Below are positions 42,842-53,031 of a stretch of DNA of 56,910 nt, one piece after another. The notes beneath the pieces are model-generated. The model had not been told where the DNA came from, ran no database searches, and saw only the letters and a program-made list of their open reading frames with translations. The stretch spans positions 1 through 56,910 of the forward strand of contig JAAVTG010000484.1 in the NCBI GenBank assembly GCA_011947345.1, given 5' to 3'. The DNA comes from Phytophthora quininea. Lineage: Eukaryota; Oomycota; Peronosporomycetes; Peronosporales; Peronosporaceae. A program made the position numbers and the translations under genes. Positions within the stretch are counted from its first letter, which is position 1, and every line of letters starts with the position of its first letter.

Positions 42842-43503
42842 ATGAAGCGCGGAGCTGACACCTTAGACGGGGCTGGTTGGAGCGACTTCGACAGGAATCC
42901 CAATTGGCGGCGGCCCCACCAGGGCACTAGTAACAAGCGGATGCGATGCAGTGACGAGAGCGCACCGGTGGTGACTGTGCGCACGCTGGCAGACGAGAAG
43001 GAGACGGACCTGCACCGCCTGGCGCAGCGCCAGAAGCAGATCGACTACGGCAAAAACACAATCGGATACGACCGATACTGCGCGCAAGTGCCGAGGTAGA
43101 AGCGAGTGAAATGTAGGAAAGAGAGAGATGAGGGAGCTCTGACGTTTCTGTGGGTCATACTTTCTGCAGACACCAACGACGTCCCGGAAAGCACCCGATG
43201 ACGCCCGACAAGACCAAGAAAACGGGCAAAAAGGTGTTTGACGGCGTTGTCCGCAAGTGGAGGCAGGCGCTGCACAAGTACGATCCGCCGGAGCTGACGG
43301 AGTCAATCAAAACGGAGCCAGCAGCGTCTACTGCAGAAGCTTTTGCACCGTCAAGTGGCGAGGTGGAAGTGAAGTCGGAGAATGCTGGTCCCAGTGCCAA
43401 ACCAATCGAGGTCAAGTCGGAGTCGCCAAAAGCGGCAACTCCGCCCAGTCACTCCATCTACGACAACTTTGACGAGGAGGACTCAGATGACGATCTGCTG
43501 TAA
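42842..43503 (+). CDS. SLBP: Histone stem-loop-binding protein
   Basis: Exon 1 (42842-43095) and exon 2 (43170-43503) give 195 codons. The RNA-binding domain is clear: [20 protein letters not shown], then [11 protein letters not shown], across the intron, [20 protein letters not shown] and [15 protein letters not shown]. These match the SLBP signature (YGKNT, YDRY, HP-x-TP, RRSWD-like position, here VVRKWRQ). SLBP binds the 3' stem-loop of replication-dependent histone mRNAs and supports their processing and translation. The C-terminal ~70 residues are acidic with Lys-Ser-Glu repeats (EVKSE) and end in an Asp-rich tail, which could serve regulation. The presence implies stem-loop histone mRNAs in this organism. 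Confidence 0.95.
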
Positions 43504-43560
43504 AAAAATAAGGGGCAGCGTTAAAACTGTTGCCGCCATTGGCTTCTCGTTCCTGGCCAT

Positions 43561-44053
43561 TTAACTTGGCGAGGCGAGGAACTGCCGCCGCATCGCCAGT
43601 GCCTCCAGAAACAGATCAATGTCCAAACTGTCCACATTCCTCCCAACCCGAGCTATCAGTCGCGCCTCCGTCTGGCCGCCACCCTACCGGTACAGCAATC
43701 GTCAGTCTTCGCTCGGCAGCATTTGAGGCCTCTTGGTAGTACCTTGTTCGTCGTGTAGGTCTCGCCCAGAAACTGATACATTGAGCCGACCTGCAGTCGG
43801 AGATTGCCCAGCGCCATCCGCTGCGTCTCCACCGTCAGCGTCGCGTTCTGGAACGACACGGTCGCCACTTTCCGTTGAGCATCGTACGCCTCCAACCTGT
43901 GGACGCAGTTTTTATTCAGTATGAATACGTCCAACCACACGATACGAACGTGGCAGACCTGCCAGTGATCCGCACGGAGCGGTTCTGCAGTCGTGGGTCC
44001 GCCAGCACCTCGGCGATCTGGCAGATCTCGCAGCAACCAGGCGGCGTCGCCAT
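43561..44053 (-). CDS. TEN1: TEN1 homologue, CST complex OB-fold subunit
   Basis: Three exons (44053-43959, 43896-43743, 43683-43561) join in phase to give 123 codons, a typical length for TEN1. The OB-fold elements align with the family: SVRITGRLEAYDAQRKVATV (strands 1-2), then LQVGSMYQFLGE (matching the LQVGSLY-x-x-LGE motif), and the final strand-helix GQTEARLIARVGRNVDSLDI plus DLFLEALAMRRQF. TEN1 with STN1 and CTC1 forms the CST complex that binds telomeric single strands and stimulates polymerase alpha. Introns are 62 and 59 nt. The gene is head-to-head with CGR1 (117 bp between starts). Small OB proteins diverge fast, so RPA3-like identity is the main alternative; the matching motif at both ends favours TEN1. 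Confidence 0.75.
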
Positions 44054-44069
44054 CCCTTCAGCAATATAG

Positions 44070-44131
44070 TACAATCTTTTCGGTCTACGGGCTTGTCGCT
44101 GTACAATTTTTCGGTCCTTGGGCTTGTCGCT
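44070..44131. repeat. Imperfect tandem duplication in TEN1/CGR1 promoter
   Basis: A 31-nt unit (44070-44100) starting TACAATCTTTTCGGTC and ending GGGCTTGTCGCT is followed, one base later, by a 30-nt copy (44102-44131) with three or four differences. The duplication occupies most of the 117-bp spacer between the divergent TEN1 and CGR1 starts. It could double a transcription factor site or be a leader-sequence duplication; which is unknown. Confidence 0.85.
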
Positions 44132-44170
44132 CCAGTCAATTTCCGAGTCAGCAGAGCAGGAAGCGACGCG

Positions 44171-44669
44171 ATGACCGAGCAGAGCAGCAAGCCCGCAGCC
44201 CCGAAGAGCGAGCCGCCGCGCGGACGACCCGTGAGCGGCCGCGTGTGGAAGAAGGTGCAGAAGACGCGCTTCTCGGCGCAGGGCTTCAAGGGCACCAAGG
44301 TGCTGAGCACGACGTGGGAGGAGAAGATGCTCAAGCGCGCCAAGCTCAAGGAGCTCAAGGACCTGCAGGCGGAGATCAAGGCGCGGCGACAGGCCGAGAA
44401 GGACGCCAAGCGTCAGGCGCGCGAGGACAAGGAGAAGCGCCGGAAGGAGAACGAGCTCAAGTCGGCGGCCGTCCAATTGGTGCGTTCCGTTTGCTACAAA
44501 TTGAGTGGAGGTTGGCTGTTAATGTGGCGGCGGTGGTGTGTTTGATTTGCTGCAGATTTCACGCACGCACAGACTCAAGACGATGAGCAAGAAGCAGCTG
44601 CGCAACATCAAGAAGACCATCGTCAACAAACAGGGCGTGGTCGAGTACGTGCCCGTGTACTCCAAGTAG
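44171..44669 (+). CDS. CGR1: Cgr1-family rRNA-processing protein
   Basis: Exon 1 (44171-44479) and exon 2 (44556-44669) give 140 codons. Family hallmarks are SGRVWKKVQKTRFSAQGFKG (the GRxWK-x-x-x-x-R-S/F motif), a long basic coiled helix (RRQAEKDAKRQAREDKEKRR), and the C-terminal KTMSKKQLRNIKKTIVN...VYSK. Cgr1 (CCDC86 in animals) is a nucleolar protein needed for pre-60S rRNA processing. Length and motif spacing fit the family. The gene shares a short bidirectional promoter with TEN1. Confidence 0.9.
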
Positions 44670-44957
44670 AGAGAGACACACACCTTCGCACCGTGTACTG
44701 AAATTTATTGAACAATATCGGTTTGGGAGAAGTTGGTGTTGGGATGCATTGGCTGTCAGGATGGTGCTAGGCCCAGCAGATTACGTGCAGGGTATGAATA
44801 TGGTGACCACAACGCATTGCAATCTGCTTATGGTTTCCAGTGGATTACGATTCACAAGAACCGCGAATTCCGTCGCGTAGCTGCAACTGCCTACTCATTC
44901 CGCATTTTGCCGTATCCAGGTCGACCAGGAAACAACATCCACCCCAGCGTCTTCAAA

Positions 44958-46115
44958 ATGACGACCAAGATGACCTACCGCTTCCTTGGCAACTCTGGTC
45001 TCCTCGTGTCGAAAATGGCACTCGGTAGCTGGATGTTCTTCGACGATTCCAAGACGGAAGACGCCTGGTTCGAGATGATGAAGGTCGCGTTCCAGCATGG
45101 CGTGAATTTCTTCGACAATGCCGAGATCTATGGCGACGGCAAGGCGGAGGAAATCATGGGTAGCGCCATCCAGCGAGGCATCCCCGACGACATTTGGACC
45201 CGCGAAGACCCAGTTGTGGACACGAAAATCTTCTTTGGCACGAAAGGCTGGGACGGTGCCAGCCCCAACGAACAAGGTCTCAGCCGCAAACACATTGTGG
45301 AAGGCACTCAAGCCTCTGCGCCGCTTGCAACTCGATTACGTGGATGTGATTTACTGCCACCGCTCGGAGCCGGGCACACCCATCGAAGAGACCGTGAGCG
45401 CAATGAACTACATTATCCAGCAAGGCTGGGCCTTCTACTGGGGCACCAGTGAATGGCTCCCCTCGGCTTGATCCGGCCCATCGTGGAGCAGGCGCAATAC
45501 AGTCTCCTCGAACGCTCCAAGGTCGAATTCGAGTTTGCACCCCTTTACAACAAGTACAAACTTGGCCTCACGACGTGGTCTCCGTTAGCGAATGGTATTC
45601 TCACCGGCAAGTTCAGTGGCGGCGTGAAGGAAGGTTCACGTCTCTTCAACCCAATGCTGATGAACATGTTCGGTGGCGAGCTTGAGGCGCGTGTGGCCAA
45701 GGCAGACCAGCTCAAGGTGATCGCTGACGAGCTAGGTTGCACTCTGGCACAGCTTGCAATGGCCTGGTGTATCTCCAACGAGAACGTGTCCACGGTGCTC
45801 GTGGGTGCTAGTCGGCCGTCGCAGCTCGAGGAAAACCTCCGCGCCCTCGCCTTCGTGGACAAGTTAACCCCTGCGGTGAAGGCTCGCGTGAACGAGATCG
45901 CCTCATTTACTCCGCAGATTTCGCAGCAGGACGCGTTGGCTAAGTCCCGTGAAAGATGGCTGTTGGTCGGCGTAGTGCGCACGAGACTCCACGAGAGCCA
46001 AAACCTTTTTTTCGCTCGACGCAATACAGAACGCAGCTCTTTGGTTGCCTGTCGTCCTAACACGCGAACTGCCGCTTTCTTGCCTTTGAGTATCAATTTA
46101 CAGTGTCATGATTGA
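44958..46115 (+). pseudogene. Kv-beta-type aldo-keto reductase, frameshift and internal deletion
   Basis: The first part is intact: [35 protein letters not shown] (catalytic Tyr region) and [10 protein letters not shown]. At about 45305 the frame changes (one extra or two missing bases) and continues [20 protein letters not shown]. At TSEW (about 45458) it changes again, and roughly a dozen residues normally present between TSEW and LGLIRP are missing. The end (WSPLANGILTGKFSGG, MAWCISNENVSTVLVGASRP) is family-like, but the last ~40 residues look like read-through, so the normal stop may be displaced. The family consists of NADPH-dependent reductases related to K+ channel beta subunits. The lesion at 45458 is larger than a base error, so true decay is possible. 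Confidence 0.72.
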
Positions 46116-47377
46116 TCAGGTTAGAAGCGGCCCCTGTAGCCTCGTTCGATTCCCCATCAATCGCAAAACCCATCAGCCACTGGGCGACGTTCAAATGCCC
46201 ACGGGCCTTTGCAGTATCCGCCAGCTCCGCTCGACAACGACCATTCCTCGACACTAAGCCATTTGAGAAAAGAAATTGAAGCACCTCGAGACGGCCGTAC
46301 CACACCGCATTTTCCTCTGCTGGGCCATCCAGAATTCGTTGTGAGTAGAGAATGCGCTGCCTTCTTGCTCGCATTAAGCTGGTGTGATCTGTGTTGCGCA
46401 TCTCTACCTCGGCGCGCTGGCGAGCGCAGGTGAGTTCTCTCGCTGTCTCCGTAGGTTTGTCGGTAGTACAATACCTTGCTAGCGCTTTGACCACTTCAAT
46501 ATGGCCCCAGCGCACAGCAGAAGCAAAGGCACGACGTCGGTTTCCAGCAACAACATTTTCGTCCAGCCATTGGACGACGTGGGCGTGCCCATTCACTGCA
46601 GCACAGTGTAGTGCGGATCCCGTGCAACCTTCATGACGGTTGTTGTGCAGCCACTGCAGCACTTCTAAATGGCCATTCATGGCCGCGCCATCCATCGCGC
46701 CCGTCGTGCATCCTTCCGTGCGATTTTCATGCAGCCACTGTACAATCTCTAGACTTCCTTTCCGTGCTGCGTTGTCCATGGCGTATGGTGTGCACCCGTC
46801 CGTTCTGTTCGTGTGCAGCCACACCAGCATCTCCAAGTCCAGCGCTTCAGCAGCACAGTCCATCACATGCGGAGATCCAGGCGCCGACGAGTGTTCGTGC
46901 AGCCACCGCACAATGTCAAAGTGCCCTTCAATGGCTGCCACGATCATCATTTTGGTTGTCCACCTAAAGCTCGCAAGGTTCTGGTGACTGTTGCCCCACT
47001 GTAAAATGGCCAAATGGCCGTGGCGAGATGCTCGCACCATGGCGTCCGTGACGTCCCAATCTCCGGGCGAGTAGTCGCTCACGAGCCACTGGAACACTGG
47101 CAGATGGCCCTCCTCGGCAGCTTCCTGGGTAGCAGACGTGAACGAGGCTCGACGCGCCAGTTCCGACGGCGCAAGAGCCGCAGCAATCGAACGGAGCTGC
47201 TCGTGGGAAGCGACGCGCTTCACTAGTCGCAGTCGCCCGTGGCACTGGCATCTTCGAGCGTCCAGAGCGAGGAGAAGTCCAGCATCGAGCTGATGAGCTC
47301 CACCAGCTGCGGGATCGCCTCCAGCGCCGGCACGGCGGCGTGCACGGCGGCCGAGGCGCCCGGCAGCGGCTCCGTCA
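46093..47377 (-). pseudogene. Ankyrin/WLH-repeat protein, one frameshift
   Basis: From MTEPLPGASAAVHAAVPALE the first frame runs to a stop at about 47222; coding continues as VKRVASHEQLRSIAAALAPS in the next frame, a change equal to one lost base. The remainder shows about eight degenerate ankyrin repeats of the oomycete type with a recurrent WLH: FDIVRWLHEHS, LEIVQWLHENRTEGCTTGAM, LEVLQWLHNNRHEGCTGSAL. These repeats bind proteins and are hugely expanded in oomycetes. Total length would be about 427 residues. The stop at 46093 lies inside the run-off of the convergent aldo-keto reductase. The gene is divergent from the MGNA-starting ankyrin gene. Confidence 0.75.
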
Positions 47378-47704
47378 TCGCTTCTCTTCTTCAAAAATGG
47401 GTTTCAGCCAATCCGAAGCAGATGCAGCCATTCCGAATGCATGCAGAAGCGCGTTGCAACAAGTGGCGAGCACCGTCACTTGAGGTGGAAAGCAGCAGGC
47501 AGCCGTTGCGATGGAGAGGCCTGGTGTCGCCACTGCGTCGCCACTGGTGCAAGAAGGGCTCTCAAAAGGCTCCTCTTCACTGGCACTGACTGGTCTCCAC
47601 TGACTCCAAGTGCGTGCTGCAGTTACGAGGCTTGGACCCAGTGGACGAAGCTGGAGGCTGCTGGATTGACGCTTTCATTCGACAAGTCGCCAGACACCAG
47701 CGCC
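47378..47704. other. Spacer between divergent ankyrin genes
   Basis: About 330 bases between the start codons of two divergent ankyrin-repeat genes. An in-frame plus-strand extension upstream of 47705 exists but looks like translated leader. No repeat or motif was noted. Confidence 0.4.
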
Positions 47705-48303
47705 ATGGGCAATGCCAACCAACAAGCCACCGCTACACAAAACGCCGAGCAGCAGGCCGACGACTGCAGCTACAACTACGTGCTGCTGCTATTCGCGGCG
47801 CGGGACGGCGACTTCAAGACCGTGCGCTTCCTGCTCGAGAACAAGGCCGTGGTGGACATCCGCAACAGCTACGGGGCGACGCCGCTCCACTTTGCAGCGT
47901 CTTGCGGCCATCGCAAGGTGGCGCGAGCGCTGCTAAAGCATGGGGCCTCTGTAAACGCAACAGACAGCTCTGGCAAAACTCCGCTACTGCGAGCAGCGGC
48001 CAACGGAGACGCCAAGCTGGTGCGGCTGCTGCTCAAGCACGGCGCCGACGCCAGCATTCGAGACGCGTTCGGGTGGACTGCGCACCGCCTCGCTGTGAAC
48101 GCGCGTCACTACAAGGTGCTTGCCACGCTTCCTACTACAGCAGCAGAAACTCGCAACCGTCGACGTCCTGCAGCAGCACCAACAACTTGCAGTCATCCGC
48201 AACCCGTCAAGAGAAGCTCGACAATTCCTTCGCGTCGCTCGTGATTGAGCCCGTCTCTCAGCCTCGCAGAACTGAGCTCAAACCACTTCGGCCGGTGCGA
48301 TGA
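47705..48303 (+). pseudogene. Ankyrin-repeat protein, possibly myristoylated, one frameshift
   Basis: Starts MGNANQQATATQNAEQQ, where Gly2-Asn3-Ala fits an N-myristoylation signal. Four ankyrin repeats follow: LLLFAARDGDFKTVRFLL, ATPLHFAASCGHRKVARALL, KTPLLRAAANGDAKLVRLLL and WTAHRLAVNARHYKVLATL. After the last, the frame changes near 48135 (one lost base), and the tail reads KLDNSFASLVIEPVSQPRRT to a stop at 48301-48303; without that change it stops at 48244 with a basic tail. Both tails are possible, but the first has better protein character. A membrane-tethered scaffold is inferred. Confidence 0.72.
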
Positions 48304-48450
48304 AGAGCAAAGGAACTCTTGCAGCGCCTCTCTTCTACCTGTAAAACCTTTAATCGATAAAGTTTCCTACATATATATGTACGTTTTTGCCGTCGGATAC
48401 CTTGCCCTCCCAGCAGCGACTCTTCCGACCGCAAAGCTACTGCTGCTGCC

Positions 48451-49638
48451 ATGGGGAACGCCGGGGCCAAGGGCGCCAAGGGCAGCAAGGACGAGTTCAC
48501 CTTTGAAGACAACGACGGTGAGATATGCATTGCTCTCCGGTCCCAGCAGTCCTATCGCTGGCTTAACACGTTCTTGCCCTGAGTATCCGCAGATGAGGCC
48601 TTCACAGAGGCGTTGCGCGTCAACCTGCAGCGTCTGATCGTGTACGCGCGCTCGGCGGACACTGCGCTGCAGCGAGAGGTGGCGGAGAAGCTGGCCAACG
48701 AGGCTGTCAAACGTGGGTGCACTGTCTGGTGTGTGAGGGAATGGAGATTTCTGACTGGGGTGTTGGATCCTACAGCGGACCGACAGGTGCAGATTGTGGA
48801 GCTGGACGGACTGCAGCTGCTGTTGCCACTGACCAAGTCCAAGGACACGGAGGTGCAGCGTCTGGCAGCGCACGCTCTCGCCAACCTATCAGTGAACTGT
48901 AAGGTCGACGCGAGATGATTTAGCTTTGGTTTTCTAAGTGATTTTGCTGCAGCTGAGAATCAGTCCAAGATGGCGACGGAGGAGGCATCGACATGCTGAT
49001 CGACCTGTTGGGCAGCTCAAATGAGCATGTGCAGCGGCAAGCAGCCAAAGCGCTCGCCAACCTCGGCGTGAATGGTTCGAAGCTGTCGTTGCTTTGCTCC
49101 CAATGGATGCTGATGAGTTGCGAATTGCTGTGTAGTGGACAACAAGGAGCGGATTGCCAAAGCAGGCGGCATCAAACCGCTGATTGATCTGGCCAGCTCC
49201 CGTCAGATCGGCGTCGCTGTAGAAGCGATTGCGGCTCTCGCAAATCTGGCCGTCAACGGTGAGTCGGCCTTCTCTGGTTCTCTTGCTTTCTGTGCTTAAC
49301 GCTGTTCGTGATTTAGATGCTAATGAGGTGGAGATCGCGCGGAAGGGCGGCTTGAAGCCCATCATTGATGGTGCCCACTCAGAGTCTGTGGAGCTGCAGT
49401 CCCAGGTGGCTCGGGCCCTTCGCAATCTCTCCGTCAATCGTAAGTGCGGCAATTCCTTTGCTGCTGGAAGTGAGTTTTGCTGACCCTATTGGTTGTGCTC
49501 GCAGCGGAGAACAAGCAAGCGATCGTGGATTTGGGAGGAGTGGAGGCGCTGCAGTCACTGGTGCGCTCTACCAACGACCGAATATGCCAACAAGCCACAC
49601 GCGCCCTCGTCAACTTGGGCGTCAATGTGGTTGACTAG
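48451..49638 (+). pseudogene. Armadillo-repeat (Vac8-like) protein, one repeat per exon
   Basis: Seven exons: 48451-48517, 48593-48712, 48776-48898, 48953-49074, 49136-49258, 49317-49439 and 49505-49638, with phase-1 introns at equivalent places (after LSVN, LGVN, LAVN). Exons 3, 5 and 6 are exactly 123 nt, one 41-residue ARM repeat each; exon 4 is 122 nt and contains an internal frame break (ACG GAG GAG GC, a G run one short) after SKMATE. The start MGNAGAKGAKGSKDEF fits an N-myristoylation signal. Vac8 and similar ARM proteins are acylated scaffolds on vacuole or other membranes. Total length would be about 266 residues. Each repeat ends like HALANLSVN or RALRNLSVN. Fold secure; precise function inferred. 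Confidence 0.88.
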
Positions 49639-49917
49639 CGGACACTACGGAACGAGCTGCGAGTGCGATCGATAAATCTTCACACATTCTTTTAACCCCG
49701 TTCACATCTGAGCGTCACTACAATACGCTTCAAGGACCCCTATCGCTAAAAGCATCAAGCTAGCTCTCTTCACGCCCCCTGTCGCCTCTTGGCACGCTCT
49801 TCTGTTCGTTTGCTGGCAAGCCATGACCCAGCGCCTGGAGCTCCAGGAGCGGGTCCTTGCGGCATCATCGTGCGCCTCTGCATTTCCGTGCCAATCTGTT
49901 CATATACACACCACTAA

Positions 49918-52570
49918 TTAGTCCTGTGCAGCCAGAGACTGGACCATGGGGCTGCTCACCTCGTAGAAGGACGACATCATCAACGCCTGCTCGCGAGAAT
50001 ACGAGGCGCGGATCTCCTTCATCTTTTTCTCCAAGAAGTCCACGCGCTCTTGCTTCTCGTTAATCTGGTTGCGATGGGAACTTACTGCCACCATGTACTT
50101 GGTTTGCACGGCGTGAAGCGTCTTCTTCGTGTAGTTCTCTAGCTTGGCTCGCTGCTCGGACAGCTCATTGATCATGGACTCCTTCTCCTTGAGGCGCTTG
50201 GTGAGTTCTGTCACCGTTGCGCGCATCGAGTCCACAGCTTCTGCCTCCATTTTCTGTTGCCGATCGACATCATCAAGGCATACCAATTGTAAACACAACA
50301 TTGCTAAAGTAAACCTGGTTCATGAGCCAATCACGTACCAATTTCTCCAACTTGCCCTCGTAGTCTGCAATCTGGGCCGATGATAAAGCATTGTTGCTGC
50401 TGGTGACGACGATCGCGCCTGGCGTCGGTGCGGGGGTCTGCATGGCCCCATCGGGCGTCATGACCATGCCAGATTCGAGAGCAGCGGATGCCGCAAAGCC
50501 GGCAGTGCCTGCTGCAGGTCCAACCTCGCCAGCTCCCATTTCGCTGGACACTTGCATCGGTTCTGGGCCATCTGGCGCATTCTGCCACTGCTGCTGGGCT
50601 TGGTGCTGAGCCTGCAGTTGTGGCTGTGTCTGCGATTGAGACTGAGACTGGGGTGTCGCCTGCTGGAGCTGTGCAAGCATCCTCTGCTGCTGTTCGTTCC
50701 GGATTCGTGCATTGCGCAGATCTTCCGTAAGTTGGTCATTCTGCTTCTGAGCCTGAAACAGCGTGACATGGAGACATTCTTTGGCCTTCAGTGCCATGTC
50801 CAAGTCATTCGCAAGCTGTGTCTGTCCTGCATCCGCATTGCCACTCTTGAGTTCGGCGTTCTCGCGCTCTAAACGTGCGACACGCTCTCGCATGCTCATG
50901 ACACCATCGCGGCCAAGGAGCATGTCTGCGCTAACACTTCCACCGTTAACTGAGCTTTCACCTGCGGCCATTCCATCATCGTTTGCATCGTTGTATTGCA
51001 TACTCGAGAGCTGGGCACGAAGTTCCTCCACTTGAGACTCAAGAAACTCCTTCCCACCTAGCGCGCTGTCCAGCTCTTCTTGCAATCGCCGAATTTTCTG
51101 CTCTTTGACCCCCAGGCTGGATGTGGCCTCCACGCTGGCAGTTTCAAGCTCCACAACCTGATTCTTGTACCTTTCCACGAGCTCTTTGAGCGCGGGCATG
51201 GTTTTGATTGTGCTTTCCAGGTCCACCACCTTGTCCAAGTATTGTGCGTTGTACGTCTCCAGCTCGCGTACCTGGTTGCGTAGCGAGTTCATTTCCTCCA
51301 GTTTCTTTTTGTACTTTGCGACGCTGGCCTCCAACTTGTTGAGTGTGCCCAACTTGGAGCGCGATATGTCAAGCTCGTCCGCCTGACGGCGAACCTCATT
51401 CTCCAGCACCATCAACCGCTCACCAGACTCGCGCTTTACGCGACCCAGCTCCAGATCCTTCTCCTCAAGCTGCATCTGTAGCGCGTGGATCTCGTTGTCC
51501 ACAATCTGCTGGATCTTTTTATTGTCGCGAGTGAGAGTGTTCTGGCGCTCGCTACGTAGCTGATCGCGCTCAGTCTCCAGCCCTGCATACCTGTCTGCCA
51601 AATCTCGCTGTTCTGTCAAGGCACGCTCAAAGCGCTCCGTCAACTCGCGCTTCTCGCGCTCCATATCCAGATATCTCAGCTCCATGGACGAACTGCGTTC
51701 CAAAGCCTGCGCGAGTTGTGCTGCAAGTGCCTCGGTGGAGCTTCCTGCTGCCAAGGCGGTGGCCGACATCGATGACATCGACGACGGAGATGTCAACAAC
51801 TCGTCGAAAGATGCTCCATGGTTCATCGAGTTGCGTCGACTCGCATTCGATGCGGCACCGGGCGACGAAGGCTGGAATCGATGCATCAGGTTCTCGATGG
51901 CGTGCATCAGACTGGCCTGTTCAGCTGAGCCCATTTGCATGATGGGGTGGATGTACTCAGACTTGTTGGGGCACTGGACCGCGCAGCCCAGCAGTAGCTC
52001 CGTGAGCTTGGCGACCTCGTGCACGTCGCCCTCCTTGGCGATCAGGAGCGCGTCCACGAGCTCATCGGCGTGGCAGATCTGGCCCAGCTCGTCTGTGTAG
52101 TAGAGCTCCACTGCGCGCAGCAGCGTCTTGAGGTTGTTGGACTTGAGCGCCCAGTTGCTGCCTGGCTGTTCGTTGATCTGCTCCAGGTTGACGTACTCCG
52201 GGTCGCTGCAAGTAGACGCCACATTGTCAGCATGGTACTCTCGTTAGTTGTACTAGAGAGGAGGGGAGTATGATAGCTATACGCACATGTGGTGCATGAT
52301 CTTGGAAAGGAAGACGCCGTCGCACAGATCGGCCATGCCCGAAACCTGCACGTCCGTCGCCAGCTTCTCGTGGAAGCTCTGCACCTGTAGCCACACCAAA
52401 TCATCGTCGTTAGTGTCGGAGATCCAACAGCGCCAGAGTTCTCCCCGAGTGTGCGGCCTCAACGAATTCAGACGTTTGAACGAGGGAGGTGGCTCTCTGG
52501 AGAAGTCAAGTCGCCACAAACAGAGGGGACGTACCCACAGGAGCAGACTGCGTTGCGCCGTGTCGTCCAT
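49918..52570 (-). CDS. HOOK: HOOK-family dynein adaptor
   Basis: Four exons (52570-52535, 52384-52287, 52205-50315, 50253-49918) join in phase to give 786 codons. The N-terminal Hook domain (related to calponin homology) reads DDTAQRSLLLWVQSFHEK, then MADLCDGVFLSKIMHH and NLEQINEQPGSNWALKSNNL, then IAKEGDVHEVAKLTELLLGC. The following ~550 residues are coiled coil with heptads, interrupted by a Gln-rich segment (QAQHQAQQQWQ). HOOK proteins link endosomal cargo to dynein-dynactin on microtubules. The C-terminal globular/coiled part is short (DFLEKKMKEIRASY). Intact over 2.6 kb. A (GA)-rich tract (~52593-52622) lies just upstream of the start. Confidence 0.9.
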
Positions 52571-52795
52571 TGCGTCAGCAGGCGTGTGGGGGAAGCAGAG
52601 AAAGAGAGAAAGAGAGAGAGAGGCAGCTCCCAGGAGCTCCGAGCTTCAGTATCTCCTTCTTGTTCGCGTTTGTCTAAGAATGCGAAATTTAACATTTGTC
52701 ATTTCCACAAATTTAGACTCTGCAGCAAGTTGAAGACCACTCGGTCGTTTCTGTCACTCGAGGCCTGCACGGCGTCAGTTGGACGTCTGGCGCTG

Positions 52796-53031
52796 ATGGC
52801 GTCTACCAACAGCAGTGCGGGGGTCGACGATGGAGCCCGCAGCAATGGCGTGCAGCTTCCACTTCGGATGTCCACGGCGGCCAAGACGACCTCGTCTCTC
52901 GACCACGACTCCATCGAGGCTTCATGACGGTGCATCGCAAGAAGCCCCGCAAGCAGCGCTTTATGCTGCCCAAGTCGACGCACTACGTCGTGGCCAACGC
53001 CATAAAGCACGCGCTAGAAATCTACAAGTAA
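52796..53031 (+). pseudogene. Small basic protein with one frameshift
   Basis: From MASTNSSAGVDDGARSNGVQ the frame meets a stop right after IEAS at about 52926. The next frame carries on with FMTVHRKKPRKQRFMLPKST and YVVANAIKHALEIYK to a stop at 53029-53031. The change equals one lost base. The combined product would be about 78 residues, Ser/Gly-rich then strongly basic. It starts 225 bases from the divergent HOOK start. No family recognised; the ordered basic end suggests nucleic-acid or ribosome contact, which is only a guess. Confidence 0.4.

Noticed and set aside
52593..52622. GA-rich tract upstream of HOOK
   Set aside because: Short purine microsatellite common in promoters; no evidence of special function.
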